64,000 bases of DNA from Anniella stebbinsi (GCA_029215795.1 JARDYH010000001.1:9790001-9854000), one strand, 5' to 3'. Shown: positions 41,779-53,015, numbered from the stretch's first letter. The notes: generated by a model not told the origin, from the sequence alone. Numbers and translations are program-made.

Positions 41779-42410
41779 TAGGGAAGTGTATCGTATCATT
41801 AAAATGTACAATAACGATACAATAAAGTCGTTATCGTGCATGTTTTTAATGATGACGATACAATAGAAAATCCTACGATAATCATTGGAGTTGATAATTT
41901 TCAGGCGATTTTATTGTTTTATCAGACTGCCATATAAATATACCTATAACTTCTGTATTTTAAAAGTTAGAGGCTTGAAACTTGGTCACAGTGCTTCTGT
42001 GGTATGCCTAAGTATGTGTATGAAATTTGAGATCGATCTCTCCAACCCTCGATTTTATATTAATTTTTTAAGATAATTTCCGTTCTGACAGATCAGAATG
42101 ACAGCTCTCCAGACCTGTCAGAACGGAAATGATCTTTAAAAAATTAATATAAAATCGAGGGTTGGAGGGATCGATCTCATACACATACTTCAGCATACCC
42201 CAAAAACACTGTGACAAAGTTTCAAGCCTCTAACTTTTTAAATACAGAAGTTATAGGCATTTTTTAATTTCTGCCAAAAATATCATTTTTTAACGATAAT
42301 TATCATGAAGATGATACAGATCACCTACGATATGAATGAAGACGATGATTTTTTTGGTCCAAAATGACGATAACAATAAAAAATGATATTTTTTGGCGTG
42401 CACACCCCTA
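41779..42410. mobile_element. hAT-type foldback element C, 632 bp
   Basis: Ends TAGGGAAGTGTA and TGCACACCCCTA with perfect 8-bp TSDs GTGGTGAC (41771-41778 and 42411-42418). Subterminal tracts are rich in AACGATA, TATCGT and GATGACGATA, not GATCCG. The arms are inverted copies (CTATAACTTCTGTATTTTAA, AGAGGCTTGAAAC, CGATTTTATATTAATTTTT) meeting at about 42095. The arm text resembles the TATAACTT...TGAAACTT modules of element A, so A and C are relatives. Non-coding. Confidence 0.85.
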
Positions 42411-42544
42411 GTGGTGACTGACTGGGTGGGTGGGCCTCCCTCAGGAGGATGTCTCATAAGGGAGGTCCCAAGGCTCAAAATGGTATAGATAAAGTGGATA
42501 GGGAGGCATCACTCTCCTTCTCTCATAAGACTAGAACCCAGGTC

Positions 42545-42932
42545 ATCCAATGATGCTGAGCGGTTGGAGGTTCAGGCGAAACAGAAGGAAGTACTTTGCC
42601 ACACTGCACATAGTTAAGCAATGGGATTGGCTAACTTAAGACGTTGTGATTGCCAGTCATTTTGATGGCATTAAAAAGGGGGCTGGACCAATTCACGGAA
42701 GATACGGTTATCAATGGCTACTACTAATCCTGATGGCTATGTGCTACCTCCAGTGTCAGAGATAGTAAGCCTCTGAATATGAGTTGTTTGGGAACATGAG
42801 TGGGACAGTGCTATTGCACTCATGCCCTACTTGTGGGTTTCTCATTGGCAGCTGGTTGGCCACAGCATGAACAAAAAGCTGGACTAGATGGACCCTTGGT
42901 CTTTTCAGCATGGCTCTTCTTCTGTTCTTAAA
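42545..42932 (+). mobile_element. CR1/L3-like LINE 3' end, longest copy here
   Basis: Begins in a decayed coding tail (AAGTACTTTGCCACACTGCAC, then TTTTGATGGCATTAAAAAGG). It continues through GCTATGTGCTACCTCCAGTG, AGCTGGACTAGATGGACCC and ends CTTCTTCTGTTCTTA. Confidence 0.75.
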
Positions 42933-43419
42933 TGTCTCATGGCTTATTTGGGAAGGTGGGAAAACACTAAGCGTTGGCTAGAGTGGGTTATTCATAACTT
43001 TCGTTTGCTTCTTTCTTACCTATGTAGTCAAAACCATCAAACTAGGGCACCAGTTTAAATATAAGATAGGATGTTTACAATTGTGGATGTTCCACTCTTG
43101 ATGGATTAGGGCAAGGCCTTATCAGGTGGAGGGGCAGGAAAGGTTAGAAAGATACATTCTTAACGTCTTGAAAGAACCTTTGAAAATGATGACAAGTTGG
43201 AATCTCTTTTGTGGATAAAATGAGAAATGACTTGCCCTTTCCTTTTATTGGGTCTCTTTTGCATTATATTGAAGTGAAAGATCAGTGAATAAGGATGAAA
43301 ATAATATAGGACAAGATGCACCAGCAGCTGCAAGAGTCAATCAACAGAAAGCTCGATACAGCCTGTTCCCATCTCTCCTCATTCCTGGCTCTTCCTTGGG
43401 TACCGCTAGACAGACACTT
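42933..43419. other. Unassigned spacer
   Basis: No gene or repeat recognised. Confidence 0.3.
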
Positions 43420-43424
43420 TCCAT

Positions 43425-43690
43425 CGATATGGCTTCACACTGGTGGCAATTGTGTTACATGACGCTGCTGCCAGTGCGAAGCCATCTAGGGGCAAAGGCC
43501 CTTTGCTCCACTCTAAAAAAGTCGGCCATTTACCCTGACTTTTTTTAGATTGGAGAGGGCTGGCCCGGGAAGGGGGTGGAGCAGCAAGCTATAAGCCTCT
43601 GCAGTCCTCCCTGCCAATTTTAAAAACAACACCACCAAAAAACAACTTACCTTAGAGTAGGGGAGCCGATGCTCCCAGCCACCCCTCAAG
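43425..43690. repeat. Dispersed repeat paired with 10780-10990
   Basis: Shares GAAGCCATCTAGGGGCAAAG, CTCTAAAAAAGT and TTACCCTGACTTTTTTTAG. The last two are inverted copies (CTAAAAAAAGTC against GACTTTTTTTAG), a hint of a foldback structure. Confidence 0.45.
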
Positions 43691-45077
43691 CTGCCGCTGG
43701 GCAGCCGTGTGCATGCTGCCGCTGCTGGCCCCAGGAAAAGCTGGTGTGGTGCCCCTTCTGTGTAGATCACTGGAAGGAGCGTCACTTTGGGGGAGCCACC
43801 TGCCGCCGCAGCTGCGCAATGGAAGGGGCACCGTAAAGAGGCGGCCCTTGAGTGTACACACACTGCAGTACCCTGGGATGAGAGTATTTACATCCTAGCA
43901 ACTCTATCCTCCTTCTCCCCAGGGTCATGGCCTGCCCGCTGTTCCATGGATGGATCATGTCCATATGCATTTATCACAATTTCATCTGATCTGTTCTCCA
44001 AGGAGGTCAGGGTTTCCATATCTGTGGGGTTCTTATTGGAAGTTGTAACAAATCTTGCCAAACGATGATCTTGAATCCAGATCTCTCCAGTCGGAGACAA
44101 ACACCCTTGCTGAAAACAAGCATGAATTGTAGCCTCCCTTTTCCTGCAAGATCCTCAACATCTTTCTGTTTGTGTCCCTGATAACGGGCAAACTTTTTAA
44201 TGGGCAAATGAGGCATAGTCTTTTCTTGCAAACAGCTGGTATTTTATTTCAAGAGATAGGATTCCCCCCACCCCACTTTTGTCGGTGATCCCAGAACAGC
44301 CCAAGCATCACGGAGTATTTTCTGTTCTGCTGAAATCATTTCCAATGATTCGACATCACTTGATGGGAACTATTTTGATCATTTGGCCGTGACCAAACTT
44401 CATACGCGCACAGCAAAGGAACACTTTAAAAATGAAGACAGAGGGAAGAGTCCTCCTCGCTCTTTGTTTGCGTTAAAAGTGAGTACTGTTGAAAACATAT
44501 CCTCCCAACATGCGTTTCCTCTAATCAGGGACCATAACTAAATTGCAGAGAACGTTATTTGCATGCTACAGATCCTGGATTTACTCCCCAGGAGAAACTC
44601 AGGCTGAAATGATCAGGGAGCAGGTAATGGGGAGGAGTAGACAACTTAGGATAGGGTGAACAAATAGTTTGATGTGGCACATGGCAACGTCCTAAGAAAA
44701 TAGGGACCCTTTTGCATCCAGGTGATACTTAGGGATCTATGAGAAGAGATCTGACCCTGGAAACCCCCTATCAGCCTCCACTATGGCAACCTCCATGGCT
44801 CCTGCCTTACCCAAGTCAGAGCTCTGATCTCTTCGGAGGCAAAAAGGGTGTGGTGTGTACTGTGGATGTATCAGGAAGGATCAAGGAAAAATGGGATCCA
44901 CCTTGTCCTGGCATGCCCCCAACCCACCAGCAAATCCACACCAGCCGTGGAGTTGGCCTAGATGAATTCCTTCCCACGGATTTCAGAGGGGGGGGGGGGG
45001 AATAGCACCACAAAGTGCTGATTCTCACTCCCACCCTTGCATTTGATCTGGATACAATGAATCCGCGGAAGATGGTG
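43691..45077. other. Unassigned; overlapping frames not supported as genes
   Basis: Moderately GC-rich to 43870 and AT-richer afterwards. The frames here (for example 43513-43863 minus, 43787-44068 plus) overlap one another and have no known domain. A poly-G run lies at 44988-45000. I cannot assign a function. Confidence 0.3.
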
Positions 45078-45245
45078 ATTTCTGTGGGGCTGTGAATCCA
45101 TTCCGGGTTTCAGTCAGAACCAGCCAGAACTGTAAAGGAAATATCCAAGGTGCTGAACCCTGTCTCCAAAGTGGGTAGCTTTTTTTTAAAGAGTTCTGGC
45201 TGGTTCTGACTGAAACCCAGTTGGATTCACAGCCCCACAGAAATT
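45078..45245. repeat. Inverted repeat, 54-bp arms with 60-bp loop
   Basis: The left arm 45078-45131 (ATTTCTGTGGGGCTGTGAAT ... CCAGCCAGAACT) is matched in reverse complement by 45192-45245 with few mismatches. The flanks show no clear TSD. Confidence 0.85.
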
Positions 45246-45615
45246 GAAGGCACCAGCCTCGACTGCAACCGATCCTCCACCTTTGGATCTCTCCTTCTCT
45301 CCCCCCACCCCATTATTAGGATCGCTGTGCGCATGGTGCGCATGGTGTCATAGCATTCATGTGTGTGAAATTCACATATATGTACTCCTGCTCTAATTCC
45401 AAGTTGGATCTGCCGTCTCCATTCAGCTATTTTAACTTTGCAACCTGACGGAGGCAGCTGGAACCGGTAGAAAGGCAGCTTTACTCCATGGGTAAGTGCA
45501 TGCTGACAAAATTTTAGCCCTCCTTCCCATTGCAGACTGAGGAGAAGGTCGAGGGAGTGATTGATTGAGGACAGGAACTTGAAAATAGAAACTGCCCTTG
45601 ACAGAGGGGGGGGGG
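45246..45615. other. Unassigned spacer
   Basis: No gene or repeat recognised. Confidence 0.3.
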
Positions 45616-45619
45616 CAGG

Positions 45620-45742
45620 ATCTACAGTACTGCTTTAAACTGGTTTATAACGGTAGTGACAATGGTTGGGTCCTAGGACACATGACTTATACCGTTTTCA
45701 AACCGTTTTCAAAGTGTCATATCCTGCTTGGTGTAGATAGGG
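45620..45742. mobile_element. Fragment of the AAGCAGGATAT MITE family
   Basis: Contains GTGACAATGGTTGGGTCCTAG and a terminal ATATCCTGCTTGGTGTAGAT, which matches the right end of 12078-12314. The left end is lost. Confidence 0.55.
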
Positions 45743-45824
45743 AGTTGGAGTCAGCTTATGTCAAGCAATCTGCTTCTGAGATGTCAGTTCTTGGGTGGTG
45801 ATTGAGAAATTGCCATTTCGGCTG

Positions 45825-45925
45825 CAATCCTATGCACACGTACCTGGGCAGAAGCTGCAGTGTGCACCATGGATTTTTTTTTTTTTACTTCTGAGTAAAG
45901 ATGCAGAAGATTGCCCTGTAAGTTT
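45825..45925. repeat. Short repeat, GCTGCAATCCTATGCA end
   Basis: GCTGCAATCCTATGCACACG opens a copy that ends near AGATTGCCCTGTAAGT with TTACTTCTGAGTAAA inside, the same design as 18515 and 54843. Confidence 0.5.
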
Positions 45926-46490
45926 GCATCAAGAAGATCCTTGAGCACTTCTCCGGTGTGCGCCCCGTTGAAATGAATGGGTCATGCAGCAGCATTTCTG
46001 TGCTCCCTCTTCGCAGCCAGATGCTATATAACCTGCTTTCTCGGAGTGTCTGTATTTATTTGGGGGGGGGGTGAGGAAGAGAAGGGAGGGGGCAGAAGAG
46101 TCATGCATCTGGATTGGGATCGGAGGCAGTCACTCCACGTGGAATTCCATGTCCCTACAGTGCGATTTTTGCTGAGAATGAACGGGTCTCATATTGGATA
46201 AAAGTAGCATAATGGCATGTGACTGCACTTTCAATGAGAGTTGCCACTGTGTGACTGCATTTCCTCTCTCTCTCTCTCTCTGAAGTTAAAAAGAGGGATG
46301 ACTCACCAACCCAGCTCAAATATTGCTACGGCAGATCACACTGTTCCACCAAACAGTATTTAAAGACTTCCTAATTGCATTGCAAATAAACCTTCATCAT
46401 CCTGCACAGTAGTGGCTCAGAGAAGAAGGGCTTTGGGAAATATATCCCCCCTAATTATCAGTTTTAAACAAAATAATAATAATATTTAAG
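45926..46490. other. Unassigned with short (CT)n
   Basis: (CT)n at 46264-46282. No gene recognised. Confidence 0.3.
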
Positions 46491-46496
46491 CGGGGC

Positions 46497-46518
46497 TCTC
46501 ACTCTCTCTCTCTCTGTC

Positions 46519-46555
<37 letters not shown>

Positions 46556-46612
46556 GTCTCTGTCTCTCTGTGTGTGTGTGTGTGTGTGTGTGTGCGCGAG
46601 AGAAAGAGAGAG
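46497..46612. repeat. Compound microsatellite (CT)n(GTCT)n(GT)n(GA)n
   Basis: CT units, then about ten GTCT units, mixed GTCTCT, about 13 GT units and a short GA-rich end. The frames through it are artefacts. Confidence 0.95.
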
Positions 46613-47266
46613 ATGTGTATTGCTGTGTTTTGCACATGTGGGTTTGTATGCTGGCTCCATTTCCAGGCATCGTAATGGGCACAGAAATAGGTTCCAGGGA
46701 ATTTCATCATTCATTTTAAAGACAGCTTTCTAGTCCTTAAGGGCACAAAGTGATGCTTGAAGGAGCAATGATAGTCAAGACATAGAAGGTGGAGGTGGGA
46801 GCAGAATGAAAGGTTGCGGGTTCTAAACACACACACACACACACACCCTTTGAGAAGCAGAAAAGAAATAAAAAAAACTCCGCAAGAGAGGAAAAGTACG
46901 TGGATTAAGAGATACAAGATGAGAGAAATTATGCTATTTTGTGAAAGGCTCTGGACTGATTCCGCCCAGCAGGTGGGCCATTGCATCCTCATGGACAGGA
47001 AGGACTACAAGGGCGCATTTCTACTGGGAATCCAATCAGCCTCCAAACTTGGAGACTGACTGGGATCCTATGCAGAGTGAGGGGAGCATTGTACTCCCCC
47101 TGCTCTGCATTATAGCTAGATGGGTGTTTTCGCCCATCTAGCTGAGGCATTGGGAGGGAGGAGGGAAGGAGGCTGGGGAAAGCTGGGGATAGATTGTATC
47201 CCTGCTTCCCCAGTCCCTCCCCTTTCTGCCAACCAGCATGCTCACTTTCTGTCCTCTCCAAGGTTG
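46613..47266. other. Unassigned; (CA)n and a short hairpin
   Basis: (CA)n at 46829-46847. A 10-bp hairpin GATGGGTGTTTTCGCCCATC lies at 47118-47137. No gene recognised. Confidence 0.35.
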
Positions 47267-47565
47267 TAGGGTGGCCATAAGAAAAGGAGGACAGGGCTCC
47301 TGTATCTTTAACAGTTGTATTGGAAAGGGAATTTCTGCAGGTGTCATTTGTATGCAGGCAGCACCTGGTGAAATTCCCTCTTCATCACAACAGTTAAAGC
47401 TGCAGGAGCCCTGCCCTCTATTATAGCTCCCACAGCTTCAACTGTTGTGAGGAAGAGGGAATTTCACCAGGTGCTGCCTGCATACAAATGATACCTGCTG
47501 AAATTCCCTTTTTACAACTGTTAAAGATACAGGAGCCCTGTCCTCCATTTCATAGGGTCACCCCA
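47267..47565 (-). mobile_element. hAT palindromic MITE, copy 7 (older subfamily)
   Basis: Starts TAGGGTGGCCATAAG and ends CATAGGGTCACCCCA. The flanks CAAGGTTG and CAAGGTCA match at 6 of 8 positions, a decayed TSD. It has GTGTCATTTGTATGCAGGCA and GCACCTGG where copies 1-6 have ATGCAATTAGT, so it is a distinct and probably older variant. The centre is shortened. Confidence 0.8.
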
Positions 47566-47896
47566 CAAGGTCACCAGTGTGGTTGCCTCAGCACTGGCTG
47601 CAAGTGATGGAGAGAAGAAGTGGAGCTTGGACTCCTGAGCCTGTTGATAATCTACCAAAAAGACTAGTACCCTTAATTCAACTTTAATTTCATGTGGTAT
47701 GCCAATGTCCCCCCTTTTTAGTGATTAACCCTTTGGCTTGTTCTTAATAGGGGTGTGCAAATCCATCTGCGCCAGTCTCGGGGGGTGTGCTCACTCCATC
47801 ACCGCTAACATCCATGAGTGCTCACTGGGCAGCGTGAACTTCTTCTAATCTTGGCTTGGCCCAGCAAGCATTTGGTAGCTGCTCCTGTGCATGCCG
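47566..47896. other. Unassigned; lone TAGGGGTGTGCAA at 47748
   Basis: 47748 carries the terminal motif of elements A and B (TAGGGGTGTGCAA), but I find no opposite end or TSD, so an element is not called. Confidence 0.3.
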
Positions 47897-48290
47897 AAAT
47901 CGCACACTTCCCCCTTCCTGTGTCAGCGGTGGCCGTAATTGATGCAACAGGGGGGAAGAGTGCATTTTCAGGAGACTCTGTAAATTCAGCATCCCCCCCA
48001 CAGCAATGTCAGCCTTAAAGGCCCCATTGACACAAGGGTAAAAGCCCAAATGCAGGGGAGTTGCATAATCTATGGAGGCTCTCAAAATCGCACACTTTCC
48101 CCTTCCTGTGTCAGTGGCAGCTGCCATTGATGCAACAGGGGTGGGGGGAGGAGTGTGCATTTTCAGGAGCCTCTGTAAATTCAGCATTCCCCCCCCCTGC
48201 AGCAATGCCAGCCTTAAAGGCCGCATTGACATAAAGGTAAAAGTGTGAATGCAGGGGGGGGATGAACAATTTATGGAGGCTCCCCAAAAG
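47897..48290 (+). repeat. 188-bp tandem repeat, about two units
   Basis: AAATCGCACACTT starts units at 47897 and 48085. Both contain CCTTCCTGTGTCAG, GCATTTTCAGGAG, CTCTGTAAATTCAGCAT, CAGCCTTAAAGGCC and TATGGAGGCT. The minus-strand frame at 47822-48454 is duplicated text across this repeat, not a gene. Confidence 0.8.
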
Positions 48291-51290
48291 ACATGCAATT
48301 TTGGGGTGCACACAGGCAGTGCCGAGTGCTTGCCAGGACCTTGCAAGCGCTCGGGGGGCATCCATTCTTGTAAGAGAAGCACCCAATTGGATTCAGGGGG
48401 TTGGATGTGGGGCAGTCTGCTGGGATCCCGGACCCAGCTGGTCGCTTGTGACAACCGTAGTTCTGAACCTAAACAGATTTCTGAAGGATTCAGTGCATTT
48501 CAGTGAAGACTTCCCAGACAATGAGCATCAGAGTCATGACTTTGCTACCCTGTTGTGTTCCCCAAGAAGAGAATTAAGAGAGCCAATTGAGTTGGCTGCC
48601 CTTTGTTTTTTGAAGTTGGAGATATCAAGGACGGAAATAGCTAATGGATGTAATAATCCCAAAGTAGAAGGCTTTGAGTTGCATAGCACTAAAGTGAAGT
48701 GGAAGCCTTGGTTATCACTGTGCAGGATGGCCTCCCCTTGAAAGGAACAATTGAATTAATAAAGTAATCCCAAAATAGGGAGTTAAAACAGCACCAGCGT
48801 GAAGCATGGTGCTATTAAGGCCTTCATTAAAAGTCAAGAGTATTTCTGATTGTCCTTAGCAGCTACCAGACGTTCATCGCCTAACGATGCCAAGTTTCGT
48901 AAGTACAAGGTCCGTTTTCAGCACGTCCAGATTGCCAAGATAAGAGCCTCATTTCCCCCTCACCGTCTCCTAATTAGAAGGTTTAGATGATCAATCTGAA
49001 GGTGATCTGCTGAAAATTCTCTCAAACGGGTTGAGTTTTCGTTGTCCTGAGACAAAGGGACGAGGACAAATCCCTGTGATTTATACAGATTTTCTACACA
49101 AACTGTTCTGGAAATAGGACAATTCGTGTAGAACTGTTGTTCTGCCTCCTAATGAGTTATCCAAGTTGTAGGTAGTGCGGTGGTGAATAGTCATGCTGAA
49201 CTCGCCCATTGTGAGCATTTCCTTGGATTTTTGTTTCGTTTTTACTACAAGGCAAACAGTAAACAGTTTACCCTTCCTGCCCCTTTCCCTCCTCTGTAGG
49301 GTTTTCCCCATTGCTCTTCATATCAATCATCCTGGAATTAAAGAATAAAGGTTTCATGTCTATAAGAAAAAAAAATCATTCAGATAAATGGATAAATAAA
49401 TAGCTACACGGACAGGATTTTTTTTTTTTTTAGAAGCAGATTGTTTCCCCTTTCTCTTGTCTACTGTGCTTCCTTCCTTTTCATTGCTGGATCTTTCCTT
49501 CCCATCTATTCTTTGGTTTGCGCCTGGTTCCTCTGAGAGCTCCATCCAACAAGCATTTTATTGCGTGCTCATTACTGGGCACTCACGGATTTTCACGGGT
49601 CCCTCTCCTGATGTCATCTGCCGCCTGCACGCCTCCTGCCCCTTCTAGCCTTCTTCACGCCACAAAAAAACCCCACCCCAGTAAGTCCGACTTTTTTAAA
49701 AAAAGATGGGAGTTGCCGCTATCTCCCGCTGTGTGCAAGAGAAGCAGTGGGATCAAAGCAGCCAACTGGATGGGCTGCCTGCAGGTTGTTTACTTCCTCT
49801 TTCAAAAGAGGAAGCAATGAGGGACAATCGCGTGGGCGGAGAAGAGACGGTAAGCAAATGTGATTTCCCCCTGTGTGATGATGCTTTGAATCGTATCTTC
49901 ACCGGCTTTCAATGCCCACCTTCTTCCTGCATTAAGCTTCCTTTTGCTTCTTCTCCATTCATTCTTGCAGGTGTTTGTTCCCTCGTGCTCTATCCACCTG
50001 CCTTCTTTTTCAGCATGTTCCTGCTTCTTCCCATGGCTGCCACTGCCCCCCCCCCCCGCTTCACTTTTCCTGCTGCACCATTTCAGGAGCTTGCCTTGGC
50101 TGCTTCAGTGCAGGCCAGCTTTCCCATCCAACTCATTCACCTGGGGCACATCTGCGTGTGACTGTTTTGTAATTGCTCCAGTGCCGTTCGCACCTGTACC
50201 TCGCTGGGTGTGCAAACCGAAGAGAAAAGAAGCGTGTTAGAATCCCAGCTGGTTAGCTATTAAGCAGGTTAGATGGGAGAAAACAGTCTCTCTCTCTTAT
50301 CTTAGCTTGTGCAGATCTTTATTTTATACACAACATTCCCTCAAAGGAGTAATAAAGGAGGACACAAAAAAGAAGACGGATTACCAGCCTCCGCATAGAA
50401 GGAACCTTTGCCAATAACAAGTTTATCAGGGCAATGCATGCGCGGGGGCCGTGGCGTAGCGTTAATTTGGCTCTCCTACCAAATTAGCTGTGCTCAATGT
50501 TGTTTTCTTTCCAATTTTACATCCCTGATTACACATTCATAAAACGGTCCCATCTTCCAGGCATAAATACAAATGCTTTGAAAATATAATTGTGTGTGTG
50601 TTTATCAGGCACCTAATTTGTTTTACTTGCCAGTGACTAATTATATAGGAAATATATAAATGAATTGCTGGCCATATAGTTTGCTTTTAAAGACTAAAAG
50701 AAAGCGGGAGGGGGGGGGCTGGGGGAAGGGAAATGTTGCAAGCACAAAAAGCTACGCTACGTTCCAGGATGACATCGATTTTCGTCCGTGTGCAACTTAT
50801 ATAATAATGTTCCACACCTCTGTTCATTTTGCTGCCCGTTTGACCAGCTTGCTCTCTCTTGGAGCATTTTGTGAATGCAAACGGCCATGCAATCTTTCAA
50901 CTGGGAGAGACCACCCTTGCGTGTCCCTTTCCATAGGAAATGTATTGGGCAATACTGTTGCTTCCCCCGCAATTTAGGATGTTGCACCAGTCCTCACTCT
51001 CATCTCACACCTATTTGCATGTCTAGCAACCAATGTAACTTATTGCAAGGAAGAGGCAAAAACTGCAATTCTTCTTGTTGATTGTAGTATTTAATTCTTA
51101 TTGAGTATTTGTAAAATTACCAGAAATGATGCATCAACCAGCCCTCTGTCCCTTTGTCCACTTTGTCACCAGGTATTGTAATCCTTTATAATTATGAGCA
51201 TTCTAAGCCATCCCTTCTGACATACACCCACAGACAGCCACACACTTAACTTTAGACACACCCACTAAGAAATATATTAAAAGGCAAGTA
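48291..51290. other. Longest repeat-poor stretch; no gene recognised
   Basis: About 3 kb with little recognisable repeat. The frames at 48262-48741 and 49706-50161 have no known domain. Poly-T (49420), poly-C (50048) and a G-run (50709) are simple repeats. Segments 48840-49080 and 50470-50690 are complex AT-rich text with the look of vertebrate conserved non-coding DNA; that is inference only. Confidence 0.3.
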
Positions 51291-51291
51291 A

Positions 51292-51425
51292 GAGTGCAGT
51301 CCTATGAGTGTTTAGACAGGAAAAAGGCCTATAATTCCCAGCATACCCCAGGCAGTATGGTTGGCTGGTGAATGATAGGCATTGTAGGACCTTTTTCTGT
51401 CTAAATATGCATAGGGTTGCACTAG
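51292..51425. repeat. Foldback repeat, GTGCAGTCCTATGAG / GCATAGGGTTGCAC ends
   Basis: Opposed ends AGTGCAGTCCTATGAGTGTT and ATATGCATAGGGTTGCACT, with an inner inverted pair AGACAGGAAAAAGGCCTA / GGACCTTTTTCTGTCT. Its CCCAGCATACCCCAGGC part resembles the hAT-like ACTCCCA family. Confidence 0.6.
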
Positions 51426-51684
51426 AAATAAATCAAGGATGAGGGGGAAAAGGAAAGGGGAGGAAGATGGTCCATAGGTTATCAGGTTGGATATACCAAC
51501 ACAGAAATGCCAAAATTGGGGCTCCAGTTGAATGAGAAATGAAGAATGAATGCCAAAGAGCAGATGACCGTACAAAAATATTATAAGGAGTGACAAACCA
51601 TTACATAGGAAATAACTATATCATGTACAAAGTAAGCAGAATTCGGTGAATTGAACAGGTATACATAGAAAACACATGTGCTAT
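51426..51684. other. Unassigned spacer
   Basis: No gene or repeat recognised. Confidence 0.3.
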
Positions 51685-52390
51685 TCATTTATTTATTACA
51701 TTTATATACCGCCCAATAGCTGAAGCTCTCTGGGCAGTTCACAAATGTTAAAATCATAAACAAAACAGTATAAAAACACGATCTAAAAATACAATATAAA
51801 AACACAACCAGGGTAAAAAACCGTGCAGCAATGCAGATTTAAAATACAAATTTAAAATACAGTTTTAAAACAGCGGAGTTAAAAGACTATGGTAATAAAC
51901 TGTTAAAATATGTGAAAATAAGGTCTTCACCTGGTGTCGAAAGGAGCATAATGTAGGTGCCAGGCCAACCTCTCTAGGGAGCTCATTCCACAGCCGGGGT
52001 GCCACAGCAAAGAAGGTCCTCCTCCTGGTAGCCACCTGCCTCAGTTCCTTTGGCAGGGGCTCACGGAGAAAGACCCCTGAAGATGATCTTAGGGTCCGGG
52101 CAGGTACACATGGGATGAGACGTTCCTTCAGATTACCTAGCCCCAGGCCATTTAGGGCTTTGAATATTAATACCAGCACTTTGAATTGGGCCCTGACCTG
52201 GACTGGCAGCCAGTGAAGCTGGAAAAGGACTGGCATAATGTGGTCTCATTGGCCAGTCCCTGTTAACATTCTGGCTGCCCTGTTTTGTACCAGTTGAAGT
52301 TTCCGGATCGTTTTCGAAGGCAGCCCCATGTAGAACACATTGCAGTAGTCCAGTCGAGAGGTTATCAGAGTGTGGATAACTGCTGATTGA
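51685..52390 (-). mobile_element. L2-like LINE, C-terminal coding tail and 3' UTR, minus strand
   Basis: The minus strand encodes successive L2-type motifs: [18 protein letters not shown] (about 52250-52380), then H-W-L-P-V, F-K-A-L-N-G-L-G (about 52140-52220), A-P-R-L-W-N-E-L-P and F-R-H-Q-V-K-T. A frame change near 52240 separates the two parts. The 3' UTR has TGCCCAGAGAGCTTCAGC and a TAAATGTAATAAATAAA tail. The largest fragment of this family here, but without catalytic RT motifs. Confidence 0.8.
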
Positions 52391-52525
52391 AAATCAGTAT
52401 AACATAAAAGTGTAAATTGAACACAAATAAACAATGTTTTTACAGATGGGCAAAGCTTTAAATCAGTATAACATAAAAGCGTAAATTGAATACAAGCCAG
52501 GATTTTTACAGATAGGCAAAGAAGT
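52391..52525 (+). repeat. Diverged tandem duplication of about 70 bp
   Basis: AAATCAGTATAACATAAAAG occurs at 52394 and 52461, each followed by GTAAATTGAA, then TTTTTACAGATGGGCAAAG or TTTTTACAGATAGGCAAAG. It abuts the LINE directly. Confidence 0.75.
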
Positions 52526-53015
52526 ATGTGTTGGTCCACAAATTTGCTTTGAAGACAAAGGGCTTGTTCTTGCCCCTCATCTAATTTCAGCTCTGCAGGT
52601 AAGCATTCTTGAAGTAAATGCAGTACTGTGAAGTTGCATTCAGCATTCAACATTAGGGACAAATGAGAATATCACTGGAGGTCATTTTTGATTGGGGTTC
52701 ACTCCGTTTGCACCTTCCGTACTTGAACACGGAGAGGAACACAATCAGCGGTTGATGTCTGTACGTTCCTGAGCATGCAATGTGACTTACTGACCAAACG
52801 AAATGCATTGGATGTGGATATTGGGAAATGTGAATGAAAAGTGTGTACCATGAAAAACATGTGCACAAACTTGTTTCAATGAATGGGAGAAAAATGTGTA
52901 CATTTCGAAGATGCGTATATGTAGGGATCATTCACTGGGCTGACTCACAGTTGCATACCCTTTCCAGGGGCCCTGCTTTGCGGTCTCCACAACCTCCTTG
53001 AGGGTTCAGAAGGAG
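52526..53015. other. Dispersed TGTGCACAAAC / AATGTGTAC repeat and unassigned sequence
   Basis: 52650-52930 holds GAAATGCATTGG, AAAAACATGTGCAC and AAAATGTGTACATTTC motifs of the dispersed family. No gene. Confidence 0.35.

Noticed and set aside
47822..48454. A 210-codon minus-strand frame as a gene
   Set aside because: It is made of the 188-bp tandem repeat read twice in related frames.
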